Both the position numbers and the translations under genes were made by a program. A DNA stretch of 64,000 nt. It comes from Lysinibacillus composti. GTDB taxonomy: Bacteria > Bacillota > Bacilli > Bacillales_A > Planococcaceae. The stretch's first letter is position 1. Each line of letters opens with the position of its first letter. Under the pieces are notes generated by a model. It saw nothing but the letters and a program-made list of their open reading frames with translations, ran no database searches and was not told the DNA's origin. Below are positions 51,818 to 60,074 of this stretch, piece after piece. The DNA lies in assembly GCF_016908465.1 (NCBI RefSeq), contig NZ_JAFBDY010000004.1:1-64000 (forward strand), in the 5' to 3' direction.

Positions 51818-52417
51818 TTAATTGATTTTATTGCAGAGTGTCTCTAAATGATAACGAATAACTTCCTTCACCTTTTCTGGAGAGTATACATCAGGTCTTA
51901 ATAAAGCATGAATTGACAATCCCTCTATTAATGCCGTTAACCTACTCTTTTCTAATTCTGCATTCATTGAATCTGATAATACGCCTTTTAGAGCTAAGAT
52001 TTCAATCATTGAATTTGCTAATTCATATGTACCGTCCGTCATTTCATCTTTTTTGTCCTTTATTGTATCACTTGTAAGTGAACGTAATGCAAGAATCCAC
52101 CAAACGCTCGTTTCAATTTTCTTTTCTTCATCTATTGGTACTAGCTCTAATAAAACTTCTTCTACTGCCTGCACTGGGTTTTCTGACCATTCTTTATTTT
52201 GAGAACGTTTTTTCCCTTCTTCTAAGTAGTAATTCATAATAAATAATAACATTTCATCTTGAGTTGAAAAATAATGTCTTAACGCACCAGAAGACATCCC
52301 TGCCTCAGCTGCAACTCTTCGTATAGACGCTTTCTCAACCCCTTCTTTCCTAATAATATTCCATGCAGCCTCAGCAATTTGTTTGCGCTTTTCATCATGA
52401 TCAACAATTTTTGGCAT
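51818..52417 (-). CDS. TetR-family regulator
   Basis: 199 aa. The N-terminal HTH is clear: KRKQIAEAAWNIIRKEGVEK then ASIRRVAAEAGMSSGALRHYF. The C-terminal ligand domain has no family-specific motif that I know. ATG 52417 follows AAGGAAGTGA; the GTG 12 bp upstream lies in that site. It is divergent from the membrane gene, with two palindromes between. AT-rich composition sets it apart from the phage genes on either side. Confidence 0.88.
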   Translation of the reverse strand: MPKIVDHDEKRKQIAEAAWNIIRKEGVEKASIRRVAAEAGMSSGALRHYFSTQDEMLLFIMNYYLEEGKKRSQNKEWSENPVQAVEEVLLELVPIDEEKKIETSVWWILALRSLTSDTIKDKKDEMTDGTYELANSMIEILALKGVLSDSMNAELEKSRLTALIEGLSIHALLRPDVYSPEKVKEVIRYHLETLCNKIN

Positions 52418-52439
52418 TATAAAAATCACTTCCTTTATT

Positions 52440-52480
52440 TAGCACAGTGTGTTATTATCTTTTTATAGCACGATGTGTTA
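52440..52480. promoter_or_regulatory. twin TetR operators in the divergent promoter region
   Basis: TAGCACAGTGTGTTA (52440-52454) and TAGCACGATGTGTTA (52466-52480) are two copies of the imperfect palindrome TAnCAC-N3-GTGnTA, 26 bp apart. On the reverse strand TTAACA, 16 bp, GATAAT fits a promoter for the TetR gene lying across both. It is thus likely autoregulated and also controls the divergent transporter. Confidence 0.65.
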
Positions 52481-52520
52481 AATAGATAATACCACAATAT
52501 TTAAAGGAGGACTAGTTTGT

Positions 52521-53234
52521 TTGATCGAAACTATTGAAGCATTGATGCCTTCTTCATCATTAGACATTTCTTCAGCATTAATGATTATTTCTTTGTGTGC
52601 TTTAATTGATATTTTAAGTCCCGGTGTACTGACTGTAACAGCCTATTTATTACTGACACAACCGAATCAGTTATCTTCTCGTTTATTTGTGTTTTTATTC
52701 ATCACGCAGTTAGGCTATTTCATCACGGGCTTATTACTCTACTTTGGTGGAAATTCATTATTGAAGAGAATAGAACAATTGTCTCAGTTTGACTTTATCA
52801 ATTGGTTTTATATCCTACTTGGAGCAGTTCTTGTTCTAATAAGCTTCAGTAAACCAAAAGAGACTACAAAAAAACGTTTAATTTCATTTATCCCCAAAAA
52901 TACAACAATTAAAGGGATGATTATACTAGGAATCATTGTTTTCCTAATTGAATTTGTAACGGCATTGCCTTACTTTTATTCAATCTTTTTAATGAATCAT
53001 CAAACAATTGAGACTACACCTGCTATCTTAATGATTATTGGATACAATCTAGTAATGGTGCTTCCTTCTATATTACTGTTAGGGGTTAATATTATATTTA
53101 AAGAAAGATTGCAACAATTTCTTGTTAAAATGAGGTCAAAATTAAATGAAGCTCCAATCTCTTCACTCTTGGTAGCGACAGGAGTCATAGGTGCAGTTTT
53201 TTTTAATATCGGTCTTAGAGGCATATTAAATTAG
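52521..53234 (+). CDS. GAP-family (LysE-like) membrane protein
   Basis: 237 aa with about six membrane segments. The N-terminal part LCALIDILSPGVLTVTAYLL matches the helix of GAP (Sap) proteins, which belong to the LysE exporter superfamily. The cytoplasmic loop (KPKETTKKRLISFIPK) and a repeat of helices follow. Start TTG 52521 with AAAGGAGG 11 bp upstream; no ATG fits. Next to a TetR gene, it most likely exports a toxic compound or lipid. The substrate is unknown. Confidence 0.75.
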   Translation: MIETIEALMPSSSLDISSALMIISLCALIDILSPGVLTVTAYLLLTQPNQLSSRLFVFLFITQLGYFITGLLLYFGGNSLLKRIEQLSQFDFINWFYILLGAVLVLISFSKPKETTKKRLISFIPKNTTIKGMIILGIIVFLIEFVTALPYFYSIFLMNHQTIETTPAILMIIGYNLVMVLPSILLLGVNIIFKERLQQFLVKMRSKLNEAPISSLLVATGVIGAVFFNIGLRGILN

Positions 53235-53259
53235 AAAAAATATTAAAGAGGTGTTCATT

Positions 53260-53478
53260 ATGAAAGAAATTATCAGTGGACTCAGTCTACTTTTTATTAT
53301 TCAGGGAGTAGGCGGATTAATCAATCATTTGACTAATGGAGGAAAAAGTTGGTTTTTAGTAAATTATATTGATGCGTTTCAAGGGTTGGAAATCGTTTTG
53401 GACATTGTATTTATTGCAGTTGGTGGGATCATAGCTTTAGCCACTCGTAAAATAACATCAAGTAAAAGCGATAAGTGA
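53260..53478 (+). CDS. small membrane protein of the TetR cassette
   Basis: 72 aa, two transmembrane helices (near residues 3-20 and 40-62) with a short loop containing TNGGKSWFLVNYIDAFQG. AGAGGTG before ATG 53260. 25 bp after the GAP-like gene and before a terminator, so it belongs to the same transcript. Could be a partner subunit. No family recognised. Confidence 0.7.
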   Translation: MKEIISGLSLLFIIQGVGGLINHLTNGGKSWFLVNYIDAFQGLEIVLDIVFIAVGGIIALATRKITSSKSDK

Positions 53479-53493
53479 ACGATGCAAAAATAA

Positions 53494-53532
53494 AAAATAC
53501 AGAGTGAGAATTTCTCGCTCTGTATTTTTTAT
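53494..53532 (+). terminator. terminator of the TetR/GAP cassette
   Basis: AATACAGAGTGAGAA pairs with TTCTCGCTCTGTATT over 15 bp (one G-U) with no spare loop bases beyond the turn, then TTTTTTATTTT. Strong terminator. Confidence 0.88.
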
Positions 53533-53764
53533 TTTAATTGATTCTCCTCAGGCTCTACCAACCTTACTCATCCAGGTCATAGATAAAATATGATACCAAA
53601 ATGACTGTTTTTCTCTTTTCCTATTAGCTCCAGTTCTATAGGCCTATTACTGTTTACGTTACCATTTCTTGTTTATCAATCTAGTCTGTTTGTTAAAGTA
53701 GAAAATTACTGAATCAACTTTTAAATCTATTTTACATACTCAAATTCCGAAAAACAATCGGATG
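53533..53764 (+). other. AT-rich gap before the antirepressor leader
   Basis: No gene is supported here. A T/C-rich tract (near 53610-53640) and some short inverted pieces occur. A TATAAT at 53765-53770 ends the gap and is the likely -10 of the antirepressor; its -35 is poor. Confidence 0.4.
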
Positions 53765-53796
53765 TATAATTTATTTTTTCAAAATCCTCAACATTG

Positions 53797-53856
53797 ATTA
53801 CCTCCTGCGGCTATTAGGTAGAGGAACTTTCCTCTGACTATATTGCAGGAGGTAAT
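53797..53856 (+). promoter_or_regulatory. Shine-Dalgarno-masking stem before the antirepressor
   Basis: ATTACCTCCTGC (53797-53808) is perfectly complementary to GCAGGAGGTAAT (53845-53856), which holds the antirepressor ribosome site AGGAGGT. An inner hairpin AGAGGA/TCCTCT brings the arms together. If transcription begins after the TATAAT at 53765, the stem is near the 5' end and would block translation. The arrangement resembles the c4 antisense control of ant in phages P1 and P7. Confidence 0.6.
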
Positions 53857-53860
53857 TCGT

Positions 53861-54613
53861 ATGGACGAATTAGTAAAAATCAATTATGAAAATCAACGAC
53901 CAACCGTACTCGGTCGTGATTTACATGAAGCCTTGGAAGTAAAGACCGCTTATAAAGATTGGTTTCCAAGAATGTGTGAGTACGGATTTGAGGAAGGGTC
54001 AGACTTTAGCTCATTTTTGAGCGAAAGTACTGGAGGCAGACCAAGCATAGACCATCAGTTAACAATTGATATGGCAAAAGAGCTATGTATGATACAGCGT
54101 ACTCCAAAAGGAAAACAATGCCGTCAATACTTTCTTGAAATAGAAAGACGATGGAATTCCCCTGAGGCGATCATGGCAAGGGCATTACAGTTTGCCAATC
54201 AACAACTAACTCAAGTAAGGAATCAAAATAAAGTGCTTGAAGGTACGGTTGCTGTTCAGAATCAGCAAATTGCAGAAATGAAACCGAAAGTCTCTTATTA
54301 CGATGTAGTTTTAAATTGTAAAGACCTCATTTCCACCTCAGCAATTGCCAAAGATTACGGCAAGTCAGCTATTTGGATGAACCGCTATCTTAATAAAAAG
54401 GGCATCCAGTTTAAACAAGGCGGCATTTGGCTTTTATATCAGAAGTATGCGGAAAAAGGCTACACCAGTACTAAGACACATAGCTACCTTGGCAGTAACG
54501 GTGAACAGCATACAAAGGTCCATACATATTGGACTCAAAAAGGCAGACTCTTCATTTACGAACTGATGAAGGCGGACGGTATTTTGCCTCAGATAGAAAT
54601 GGAGGGTGTGTAA
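53861..54613 (+). CDS. phage antirepressor (AntA/B-type N-terminus, KilAC C-terminus)
   Basis: 250 aa. Residues 1-105 are an AntA/AntB-like domain: RPTVLGRDLHEALEVKTAYKDWF and RTPKGKQCRQYFLEIERRWN. A coiled linker (about 105-140) leads to the KilAC DNA-binding part: STSAIAKDYGKSAIWMNRYL and YWTQKGRLFIYELM. Such proteins inactivate the lysogeny repressor and push the phage to lytic growth. ATG 53861 is used since AGGAGGT lies before it; the TTG at 53843 would start inside the masking stem. It shares one base with the next gene. Confidence 0.9.
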   Translation: MDELVKINYENQRPTVLGRDLHEALEVKTAYKDWFPRMCEYGFEEGSDFSSFLSESTGGRPSIDHQLTIDMAKELCMIQRTPKGKQCRQYFLEIERRWNSPEAIMARALQFANQQLTQVRNQNKVLEGTVAVQNQQIAEMKPKVSYYDVVLNCKDLISTSAIAKDYGKSAIWMNRYLNKKGIQFKQGGIWLLYQKYAEKGYTSTKTHSYLGSNGEQHTKVHTYWTQKGRLFIYELMKADGILPQIEMEGV

Positions 54614-55038
54614 TGGGGATCAACAAATTTAACCATGAAGGATACCATGACCCAACTCCCCATGAAGCACTGACCAACATAATGAGAAAGGAAAAGGCAG
54701 AGAAAAAATCTGCCTTTAAGCCACTTGTATATATCTGTTCTCCCTATTCCGGTGATGTAGAAGGAAACATTAAAAAGGCTCGCAGTTTTTGCAGGTTTGC
54801 CTTAGACCAAAACTGTATCCCAATTGCTCCCCACCTTATGTTTCCGCAGTTTATGGATGATGAAAACCCAGAGGAACGAGAGCTTGCCATATTTATGGAC
54901 ATCGTTCTTATGGGCAAATGCTCTGAGGTGTGGGTGCTGGGCAATACCATCTCAAGCGGTATGGCAAGGGAGATTGAAGTAGCCAAGAAACGCAGACAAA
55001 CGGTCAGGTATTTTAGTCCGGAGCATGAGGAGGTCTAA
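54613..55038 (+). CDS. DUF4406 protein, deoxyribosyltransferase-like
   Basis: 141 aa. After an unconserved first 40 residues come PLVYICSPYSGDVEGNIKKA, IAPHLMFPQFMDDENPEERE and MGKCSEVWVLGNTISSGMAR, the pattern of DUF4406, related to nucleoside 2-deoxyribosyltransferases. It may act on nucleotides during phage growth. Start ATG overlaps the antirepressor stop (TAATG). Confidence 0.82.
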   Translation: MGINKFNHEGYHDPTPHEALTNIMRKEKAEKKSAFKPLVYICSPYSGDVEGNIKKARSFCRFALDQNCIPIAPHLMFPQFMDDENPEERELAIFMDIVLMGKCSEVWVLGNTISSGMAREIEVAKKRRQTVRYFSPEHEEV

Positions 55039-55043
55039 AGTTT

Positions 55044-57410
55044 ATGAAAATTGCAGTGGGCAATAGTCGGATGGACAGGAAATGGAAAAACAAAGATATC
55101 TCCTGGGGGGATTTTTGCTCCCGTGTAAAGACAACCCAACGTACTACAGAAACGGTAGAAGAATATCGGAAACTTAAAAAAGGCCAGCAAGATGATATCA
55201 AAGACGTGGGCGGCTTTGTCGGGGGACATTTAAAAGAAGGAAGGCGAAAGAAGGGCAATGTTCTGTGTCGTTCTTTGCTTACCCTTGATATGGATTACGG
55301 TAGACCGGATATCTGGGAACAAATCAGCATGCTTTTTGACTTCAAATGTTGCGTTTACTCCACTCATAAGCACACACCGGAAAATCCAAGACTCAGACTT
55401 ATTGTTCCTCTTGCCCGCGAGATCAGTGAAGAAGAATATGCAGCCGTTGGACGTATGGTGGCAAAAGAAATCGGTATTGACCTTTTTGATGATACGACAT
55501 ATGAAGCCCATCGCCTTATGTATTGGCCATCCACTTCCTCTAATGGTGAATTTGTCTACGAAGAGCAGGATGGAGCATTACTTGACCCGGATATTTATCT
55601 TGCAAAATATGAAAACTGGCGAGATACGTCAACTTGGCCAGTATCAAGCAGGCAGTCTGAGGTTATTAATCGCAGTCTTAAAGAACAAGCCGATCCGCTT
55701 TTAAAGGAAGGTGTGGTAGGAACTTTCTGTCGTGCCTATTCCGTTCGTGAAGCAATTGATAAATTTTTAGGTACAGTTTATGCGCCATCTGCTATGGAAG
55801 GGCGCTATGACTATATTCCAGCTGACAGCAGTGCGGGTGTGATTATCTATGATGATAAATTTGCATACAGCCACCATGCCACCGATCCAGCAAGCGGCCT
55901 GCTCCTCAATGCTTTTGATCTAGTTCGTATTCATAAATTCGGCTCTTTAGATGATAGAGCTTCCACTACTACGGCTCCTGGCAGGATGCCGTCTTTTGTG
56001 GCAATGTGCGAGTTTGCTATAAAAGATGAAGCGGTAAAAGCTGAGTTCGCAAAGGAAAGACAGGCTCAGGCTGAAGAAGAGTTTAGGGATGAGGATTGGC
56101 AGACAGGTTTGGAACTAGATAAGCAAGGTCGGATAAAAGACACACTGGATAACATCGTCTTGATTATTCGTCATGATGAAGATTTACAGCATATCGCTTT
56201 CAACTGCCACCGTGATGGTATTGATGCCAAAGGTGGTCTGCCTTGGGAACAGCTTAAGGCGGGTTGGAATGATTCGGACAATGCACTTCTTAAGGTGTAC
56301 TTAAGCAGCAAATACGGTGTCTATTCTCCTACCAAGACCAAGGATGCTGTGTTAGCAGTAGCATCAGAACGAGCATACCATCCTGTTAAGGAGTACCTAG
56401 ACTCCCTGCCAAAATGGGATGGTATTAGCCGAGTAGAAAATCTACTAATTGATTATTTCGGTGCAACAGATAATTCCTACACAAAGGCAATTATTCGCAA
56501 AACGATGGTTGCAGCGGTAGCCCGCATTTATAGACCAGGTACAAAGTTTGATAGTGTTCTAATCTTAAACGGTCCTCAAGGTATCGGTAAGTCAACCTTC
56601 TTTGCGAGGCTTGCAGGGGATTGGTTTTCAGATAGTTTGACCATTACGGACATGAAAGATAAATCAGGTGCTGAAAAACTTCAGGGATATTGGTTGTTAG
56701 AACTGGGTGAGCTTGCTGGAATGCGTAAGACGGATGTGGAGATTGTGAAGTCCTTTATTTCGAGGGCGGATGATAAATACCGTGCCAGTTATGGAGTCAA
56801 CGTGGAAAGCCATCCCCGTCAATGCGTGATTGTAGGTTCTACCAATGCCGAAAGCGGATTTCTTCGGGATATTACGGGTAACCGTAGATTCTGGCCAGTC
56901 CGCATTAGCGGCAACAGTAAAAAGAAAGCTTGGCAGATGACTAAAGAGGAAGTACAGCAGATTTGGGCAGAGGCACTAGTTCTTTATGAGAAAGGAGAAA
57001 AACTCTACCTTGAAGGTGATGATGTATCCATGGCAACTAGTGAACAGGCAGATGCCATGGAAACAGATGAACGAGAAGGACTAGTTCGTACTTACTTGGA
57101 TACGCTCTTGCCGGATGATTGGGACACGATGTCTTTGTACGAGCGTAGAAATTTCCTTGGCGGTAGCGAATTTGGCGGCGGCACCCGGGTTGGAACAGTA
57201 CACAGAACCCTTGTCTGCAATATGGAAATTTGGTGTGAGTGTTTCGGTAAAGAGGCATCCATGCTAAAGCCTTCAGATTCCTATGCCATCGGTGCCATTA
57301 TGAGAAAGATCAGTGAGTGGAACAAGTACACTGGGAACAAGAATGGTGTTGTGACGTTTCCTGTCTACGGAAAGCAACGAGCTTATTCCCGAGTCGAGGA
57401 ACAACGCTAA
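55044..57410 (+). CDS. VapE-family primase-helicase
   Basis: 788 aa. The N-terminal part (1-230) resembles an archaeo-eukaryotic primase: LTLDMDYGRPDIWEQI and the RLRLIVPLAREI and AHRLMYWPSTS stretches. The C-terminal VapE domain is an SF3-like ATPase: Walker A GPQGIGKS (near 510), ELGELAGMRKTDVEIVKSF with the B site, GSTNAESGFLRDITGNRRFW. It should start replication and unwind DNA with the phage polymerase. A 5-bp gap after DUF4406 and a GGAGG site make it part of the same operon. Confidence 0.88.
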   Translation: MKIAVGNSRMDRKWKNKDISWGDFCSRVKTTQRTTETVEEYRKLKKGQQDDIKDVGGFVGGHLKEGRRKKGNVLCRSLLTLDMDYGRPDIWEQISMLFDFKCCVYSTHKHTPENPRLRLIVPLAREISEEEYAAVGRMVAKEIGIDLFDDTTYEAHRLMYWPSTSSNGEFVYEEQDGALLDPDIYLAKYENWRDTSTWPVSSRQSEVINRSLKEQADPLLKEGVVGTFCRAYSVREAIDKFLGTVYAPSAMEGRYDYIPADSSAGVIIYDDKFAYSHHATDPASGLLLNAFDLVRIHKFGSLDDRASTTTAPGRMPSFVAMCEFAIKDEAVKAEFAKERQAQAEEEFRDEDWQTGLELDKQGRIKDTLDNIVLIIRHDEDLQHIAFNCHRDGIDAKGGLPWEQLKAGWNDSDNALLKVYLSSKYGVYSPTKTKDAVLAVASERAYHPVKEYLDSLPKWDGISRVENLLIDYFGATDNSYTKAIIRKTMVAAVARIYRPGTKFDSVLILNGPQGIGKSTFFARLAGDWFSDSLTITDMKDKSGAEKLQGYWLLELGELAGMRKTDVEIVKSFISRADDKYRASYGVNVESHPRQCVIVGSTNAESGFLRDITGNRRFWPVRISGNSKKKAWQMTKEEVQQIWAEALVLYEKGEKLYLEGDDVSMATSEQADAMETDEREGLVRTYLDTLLPDDWDTMSLYERRNFLGGSEFGGGTRVGTVHRTLVCNMEIWCECFGKEASMLKPSDSYAIGAIMRKISEWNKYTGNKNGVVTFPVYGKQRAYSRVEEQR

Positions 57411-57629
57411 GTTGTACCTTACATTGTTCCCATACTGGTTCTTTCCCTAAAGTTAGTAATGATAAGGAAAATCAACGGTTCGGAACAAGTGGAACAAGAA
57501 GTATCCTATTTATTTATAAATAGTAAAAAGAAGTAATAGTAGCCTGTGCATACACGTATACACGCGCGTATAGGAAAATTGGGTCAAAGTTGTTTTCTTG
57601 TTCCGAGCCTTTTTATATGGGAGGTATTT
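57411..57629 (+). other. noncoding gap between VapE and VRR-NUC
   Basis: About 220 bp with no supported gene. It holds GTTCGGAACAAG and related GGAACAAG pieces several times, also inside the end of vapE, and a palindromic ACACGTATACACGCGCGTAT stretch near 57549-57572. This could be a replication origin or a protein-binding site; no proof. Confidence 0.35.
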
Positions 57630-57911
57630 ATGCTTGAAAAATATATAGAAAAGAAACTGGTGGTTGAGGTAAAAAAGATGGGAGGCATTGCTGCGAAGTT
57701 TGTTAGTCTAGGTTTAGATGGGATGCCAGACCGCCTAGTGCTTTTACCACTTGGGAAGATAGCATTTGTGGAATTAAAGGCTCCCGGAAAGAAACCTCGC
57801 CTGTTACAGATTAGAAGAATAAAGCAATTACAGAAGTTAGGCTTTGCCTGCTATGTTATTGATGATGTTAAGCAGATTGGAGGGATACTGGGTGAAATAC
57901 AATCCTCATAA
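57630..57911 (+). CDS. VRR-NUC domain nuclease
   Basis: 93 aa, a single VRR-NUC unit of the PD-(D/E)xK type: GMPDRLVLLPLGKIAFVELK with the catalytic Asp and ExK (VELKAPG), then QIRRIKQLQKLGF. GGGAGG precedes ATG 57630. It overlaps the SNF2 gene by 20 bp, the usual pairing in Firmicutes phages. It likely trims branched replication products. Confidence 0.9.
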   Translation: MLEKYIEKKLVVEVKKMGGIAAKFVSLGLDGMPDRLVLLPLGKIAFVELKAPGKKPRLLQIRRIKQLQKLGFACYVIDDVKQIGGILGEIQSS

Positions 57912-59253
57912 ATATCAGACCTATGCAACGAACTTCATTCTAGAGCATCCCATTGCTGCGGTGTTTTTAGAAATGGGTCTTGGCAAAAGCGTCATTACTC
58001 TAACTGCTATATTTGACCTATGTCTTGATCGTTTTGAAGTTGGAAAGGTTCTGGTTATTGCTCCACTTCGAGTAGCTAGGGATACTTGGCCAGCTGAGAT
58101 AAATAAGTGGGAGCATTTAAAAGGACTCAAGTTTTCGGTAGCAATCGGTACAGAGCAGGAGCGATTGGCGGCTCTAAGGAAGCCTGCAAGTGTCTATCTT
58201 ATAAACAGAGAAAATGTTGACTGGTTGGTAAACAAAAGCGGTATTCCTTTTAATTTCGATATGGTGGTCATTGATGAACTATCATCTTTTAAGTCCTATG
58301 GCGCAAAAAGGTTTAAAAGTTTACTAAAAGTAAGACCGAGGGCAAAACGGATTGTGGGTCTTACGGGTACACCCTCCAGTAATGGGTTAATGGATTTGTG
58401 GGCAGAGTTTCGTATTCTCGACATGGGTAAAAGACTCGGCAGGTACATAACACACTACCGCAATTCCTACTTTACACCGGATAAACGAAATCAGCAGATT
58501 GTGTTTTCATATAAACCATTGCCAGGTGCTGAAGATGCCATATATCGGCTCATTTCAGATATTACCATTTCCATGAAGTCGGTAGATTTTCTCAAAATGC
58601 CAGAATGCGTGATCAATGAAGTACCTGTCTATCTAAATGAAAAAGAACAATCAGTATATGATCACTTTCGTGAAGAGATGGTCCTTGAATTTGGCGATGA
58701 AGAAATAGATGCCATGAATGCAGCTGTCCTTTCAGGCAAACTTCTGCAAATGGCAAACGGTGCTATCTATGATGATGATAAAAACCCCCATATTATCCAC
58801 GACCGCAAGCTAGATGCTCTTGAGGATTTAATTGAAGGTGCTAACGGCAAACCTGTGCTTATTGCCTATTGGTATAATCACGATTTAGAGCGTATTAAGG
58901 TAAAATTCAATGTCAGAGAAATTAAAACTTCCAAGGATATTAAGGATTGGAACAACGGTGATATTTCTGTGGCAGTTATCCATCCTGCATCAGCGGGGCA
59001 CGGTCTCAACTTACAAAGTGGAGGTTCAACGCTTATCTGGTTTGGACTTACTTGGAGTCTGGAACTCTATCAGCAAACCAATGCGAGACTTTGGAGACAA
59101 GGACAAAAAGAGACAGTAGTAATCCATCACATCATTACTAAAGGCACAATCGATGAAGATGTGATGGGAGCCTTGAAACGAAAGGACAAGACACAATCCG
59201 AGCTTATTAATGCGGTCAAAGCAAATCTTGGGAAAGCGAGGGATGCCGTATGA
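57892..59253 (+). CDS. SNF2-family DEAD-like helicase
   Basis: 453 aa. Motif I LEMGLGKSVITL is near residues 25-36, motif II VIDELSSFK near 126-134, motif III GLTGTPSSN near 155, and the C-terminal motif VI is YQQTNARLWRQGQK near 393. GTG 57892 is chosen: the protein then begins VKYNPHKYQTYAT as in relatives, with GGAGGG upstream; the longer frame is the VRR-NUC gene read in another frame. It works with VRR-NUC in replication. Confidence 0.9.
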   Translation: MKYNPHKYQTYATNFILEHPIAAVFLEMGLGKSVITLTAIFDLCLDRFEVGKVLVIAPLRVARDTWPAEINKWEHLKGLKFSVAIGTEQERLAALRKPASVYLINRENVDWLVNKSGIPFNFDMVVIDELSSFKSYGAKRFKSLLKVRPRAKRIVGLTGTPSSNGLMDLWAEFRILDMGKRLGRYITHYRNSYFTPDKRNQQIVFSYKPLPGAEDAIYRLISDITISMKSVDFLKMPECVINEVPVYLNEKEQSVYDHFREEMVLEFGDEEIDAMNAAVLSGKLLQMANGAIYDDDKNPHIIHDRKLDALEDLIEGANGKPVLIAYWYNHDLERIKVKFNVREIKTSKDIKDWNNGDISVAVIHPASAGHGLNLQSGGSTLIWFGLTWSLELYQQTNARLWRQGQKETVVIHHIITKGTIDEDVMGALKRKDKTQSELINAVKANLGKARDAV

Positions 59254-59471
59254 TGGATGCATTTGAAAAACTGGCAAATGCCATTATTCTTCAGGCAGTT
59301 AAGGATTATCGTTTTGCATTAAAAAGACTAGCAAAACACCCTCGCAATGATTCTGCTTTATATACGAAACGTGAGGTGGAGTGCTTCTTTCATTCTGAAT
59401 TGTTCAATGTCCTCACCTCTCTAAACCCTGACATGTTAATCCAACAGCTACAAGAGGAGGTGGTGCGATGA
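59250..59471 (+). CDS. hypothetical phage protein
   Basis: 73 aa. Mostly helical: MMDAFEKLANAIILQAVKDY, then EVECFFHSELFNVLTSLNPD. Overlaps SNF2 by 4 bp (ATGA) and the next gene by 4 bp. Genes of this size often stand between SNF2 and ArpU in such phages. No function known to me. Confidence 0.75.
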   Translation: MMDAFEKLANAIILQAVKDYRFALKRLAKHPRNDSALYTKREVECFFHSELFNVLTSLNPDMLIQQLQEEVVR

Positions 59472-59881
59472 TGACAGCTAAGGAATTCTTAAAACAGGCC
59501 TATCGTCTGAATGAATTGATTAATTCCGACCTTGAAGAGTTACAAAACTTAAGGGAACTATCAAGAAGTGTTTCATCCCCCGTTCTTGAGGAAAAAGTCA
59601 GTCGAACCAAGTGTACTGACCCACCCTTTGAAAAGTATGTGATTAGAATAGTAGATTTGGAGCAACAGATACAACAAGAGGTTGAACGGCTAGTAAAGCT
59701 TAAATCAGATATCCGTGAAGCAATTAACCAGATGGAAAACGTAGATGAGAAGCTGATTCTTCGCTACCGATACATTAACTTTCTTAACTGGGAAGAAGTC
59801 TGTGTTAACCTTAATGTTTCTATGAGAACCGTGCATAGACTCCATTCATCTGCATTGCAGCATTTAAAGGTGCCTAAATAA
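59468..59881 (+). CDS. ArpU/sigma region-4-like late regulator
   Basis: 137 aa. The N-terminal 90 residues are a long coiled coil (KEFLKQAYRLNELINSDLEE and IVDLEQQIQQEVERLVKL). The C-terminal part is a sigma region-4-like HTH: LRYRYINFLNWEEVCVNLNV then SMRTVHRLHSSALQHLKV. The ArpU group controls late genes such as the muramidase-2 exporter in Enterococcus (family knowledge). It is the last forward gene before the late module and so is placed to switch it on. A cargo cassette now lies between. Confidence 0.82.
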   Translation: MMTAKEFLKQAYRLNELINSDLEELQNLRELSRSVSSPVLEEKVSRTKCTDPPFEKYVIRIVDLEQQIQQEVERLVKLKSDIREAINQMENVDEKLILRYRYINFLNWEEVCVNLNVSMRTVHRLHSSALQHLKVPK

Positions 59882-60010
59882 AAAGGAGTAACCTGAAAAG
59901 AGTGAGGGAAGAGGGTCAAAAGGCCATCTTCTCCACTACCTTTAGTCAATGTGGGAAAATAGCAGTGATTCAAATAATTAGTATTTCACTTTTAATGATT
60001 AATTAAATTA

Positions 60011-60039
60011 AAATGAGCTGTCAAAACAACAGCTCATTT
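60011..60039 (-). terminator. terminator of the XRE-deformylase cassette
   Basis: AAATGAGCTGT and ACAGCTCATTT are a perfect 11-bp repeat with a 7-base loop. Read on the reverse strand it is followed by TTAATTTAATT, so it ends the reverse transcript 36 bp past the deformylase stop. The forward side lacks a U run. Confidence 0.75.
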
Positions 60040-60074
60040 CTTACCTGCTTTGAGTATCTGCCTAATGCGTGATT

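Noticed and set aside
55258-55704. Forward 148-aa frame within vapE, and other long antisense frames in pur and gat genes
   Set aside because: They are shadows of the real genes in other frames, lacking ribosome sites and family motifs.
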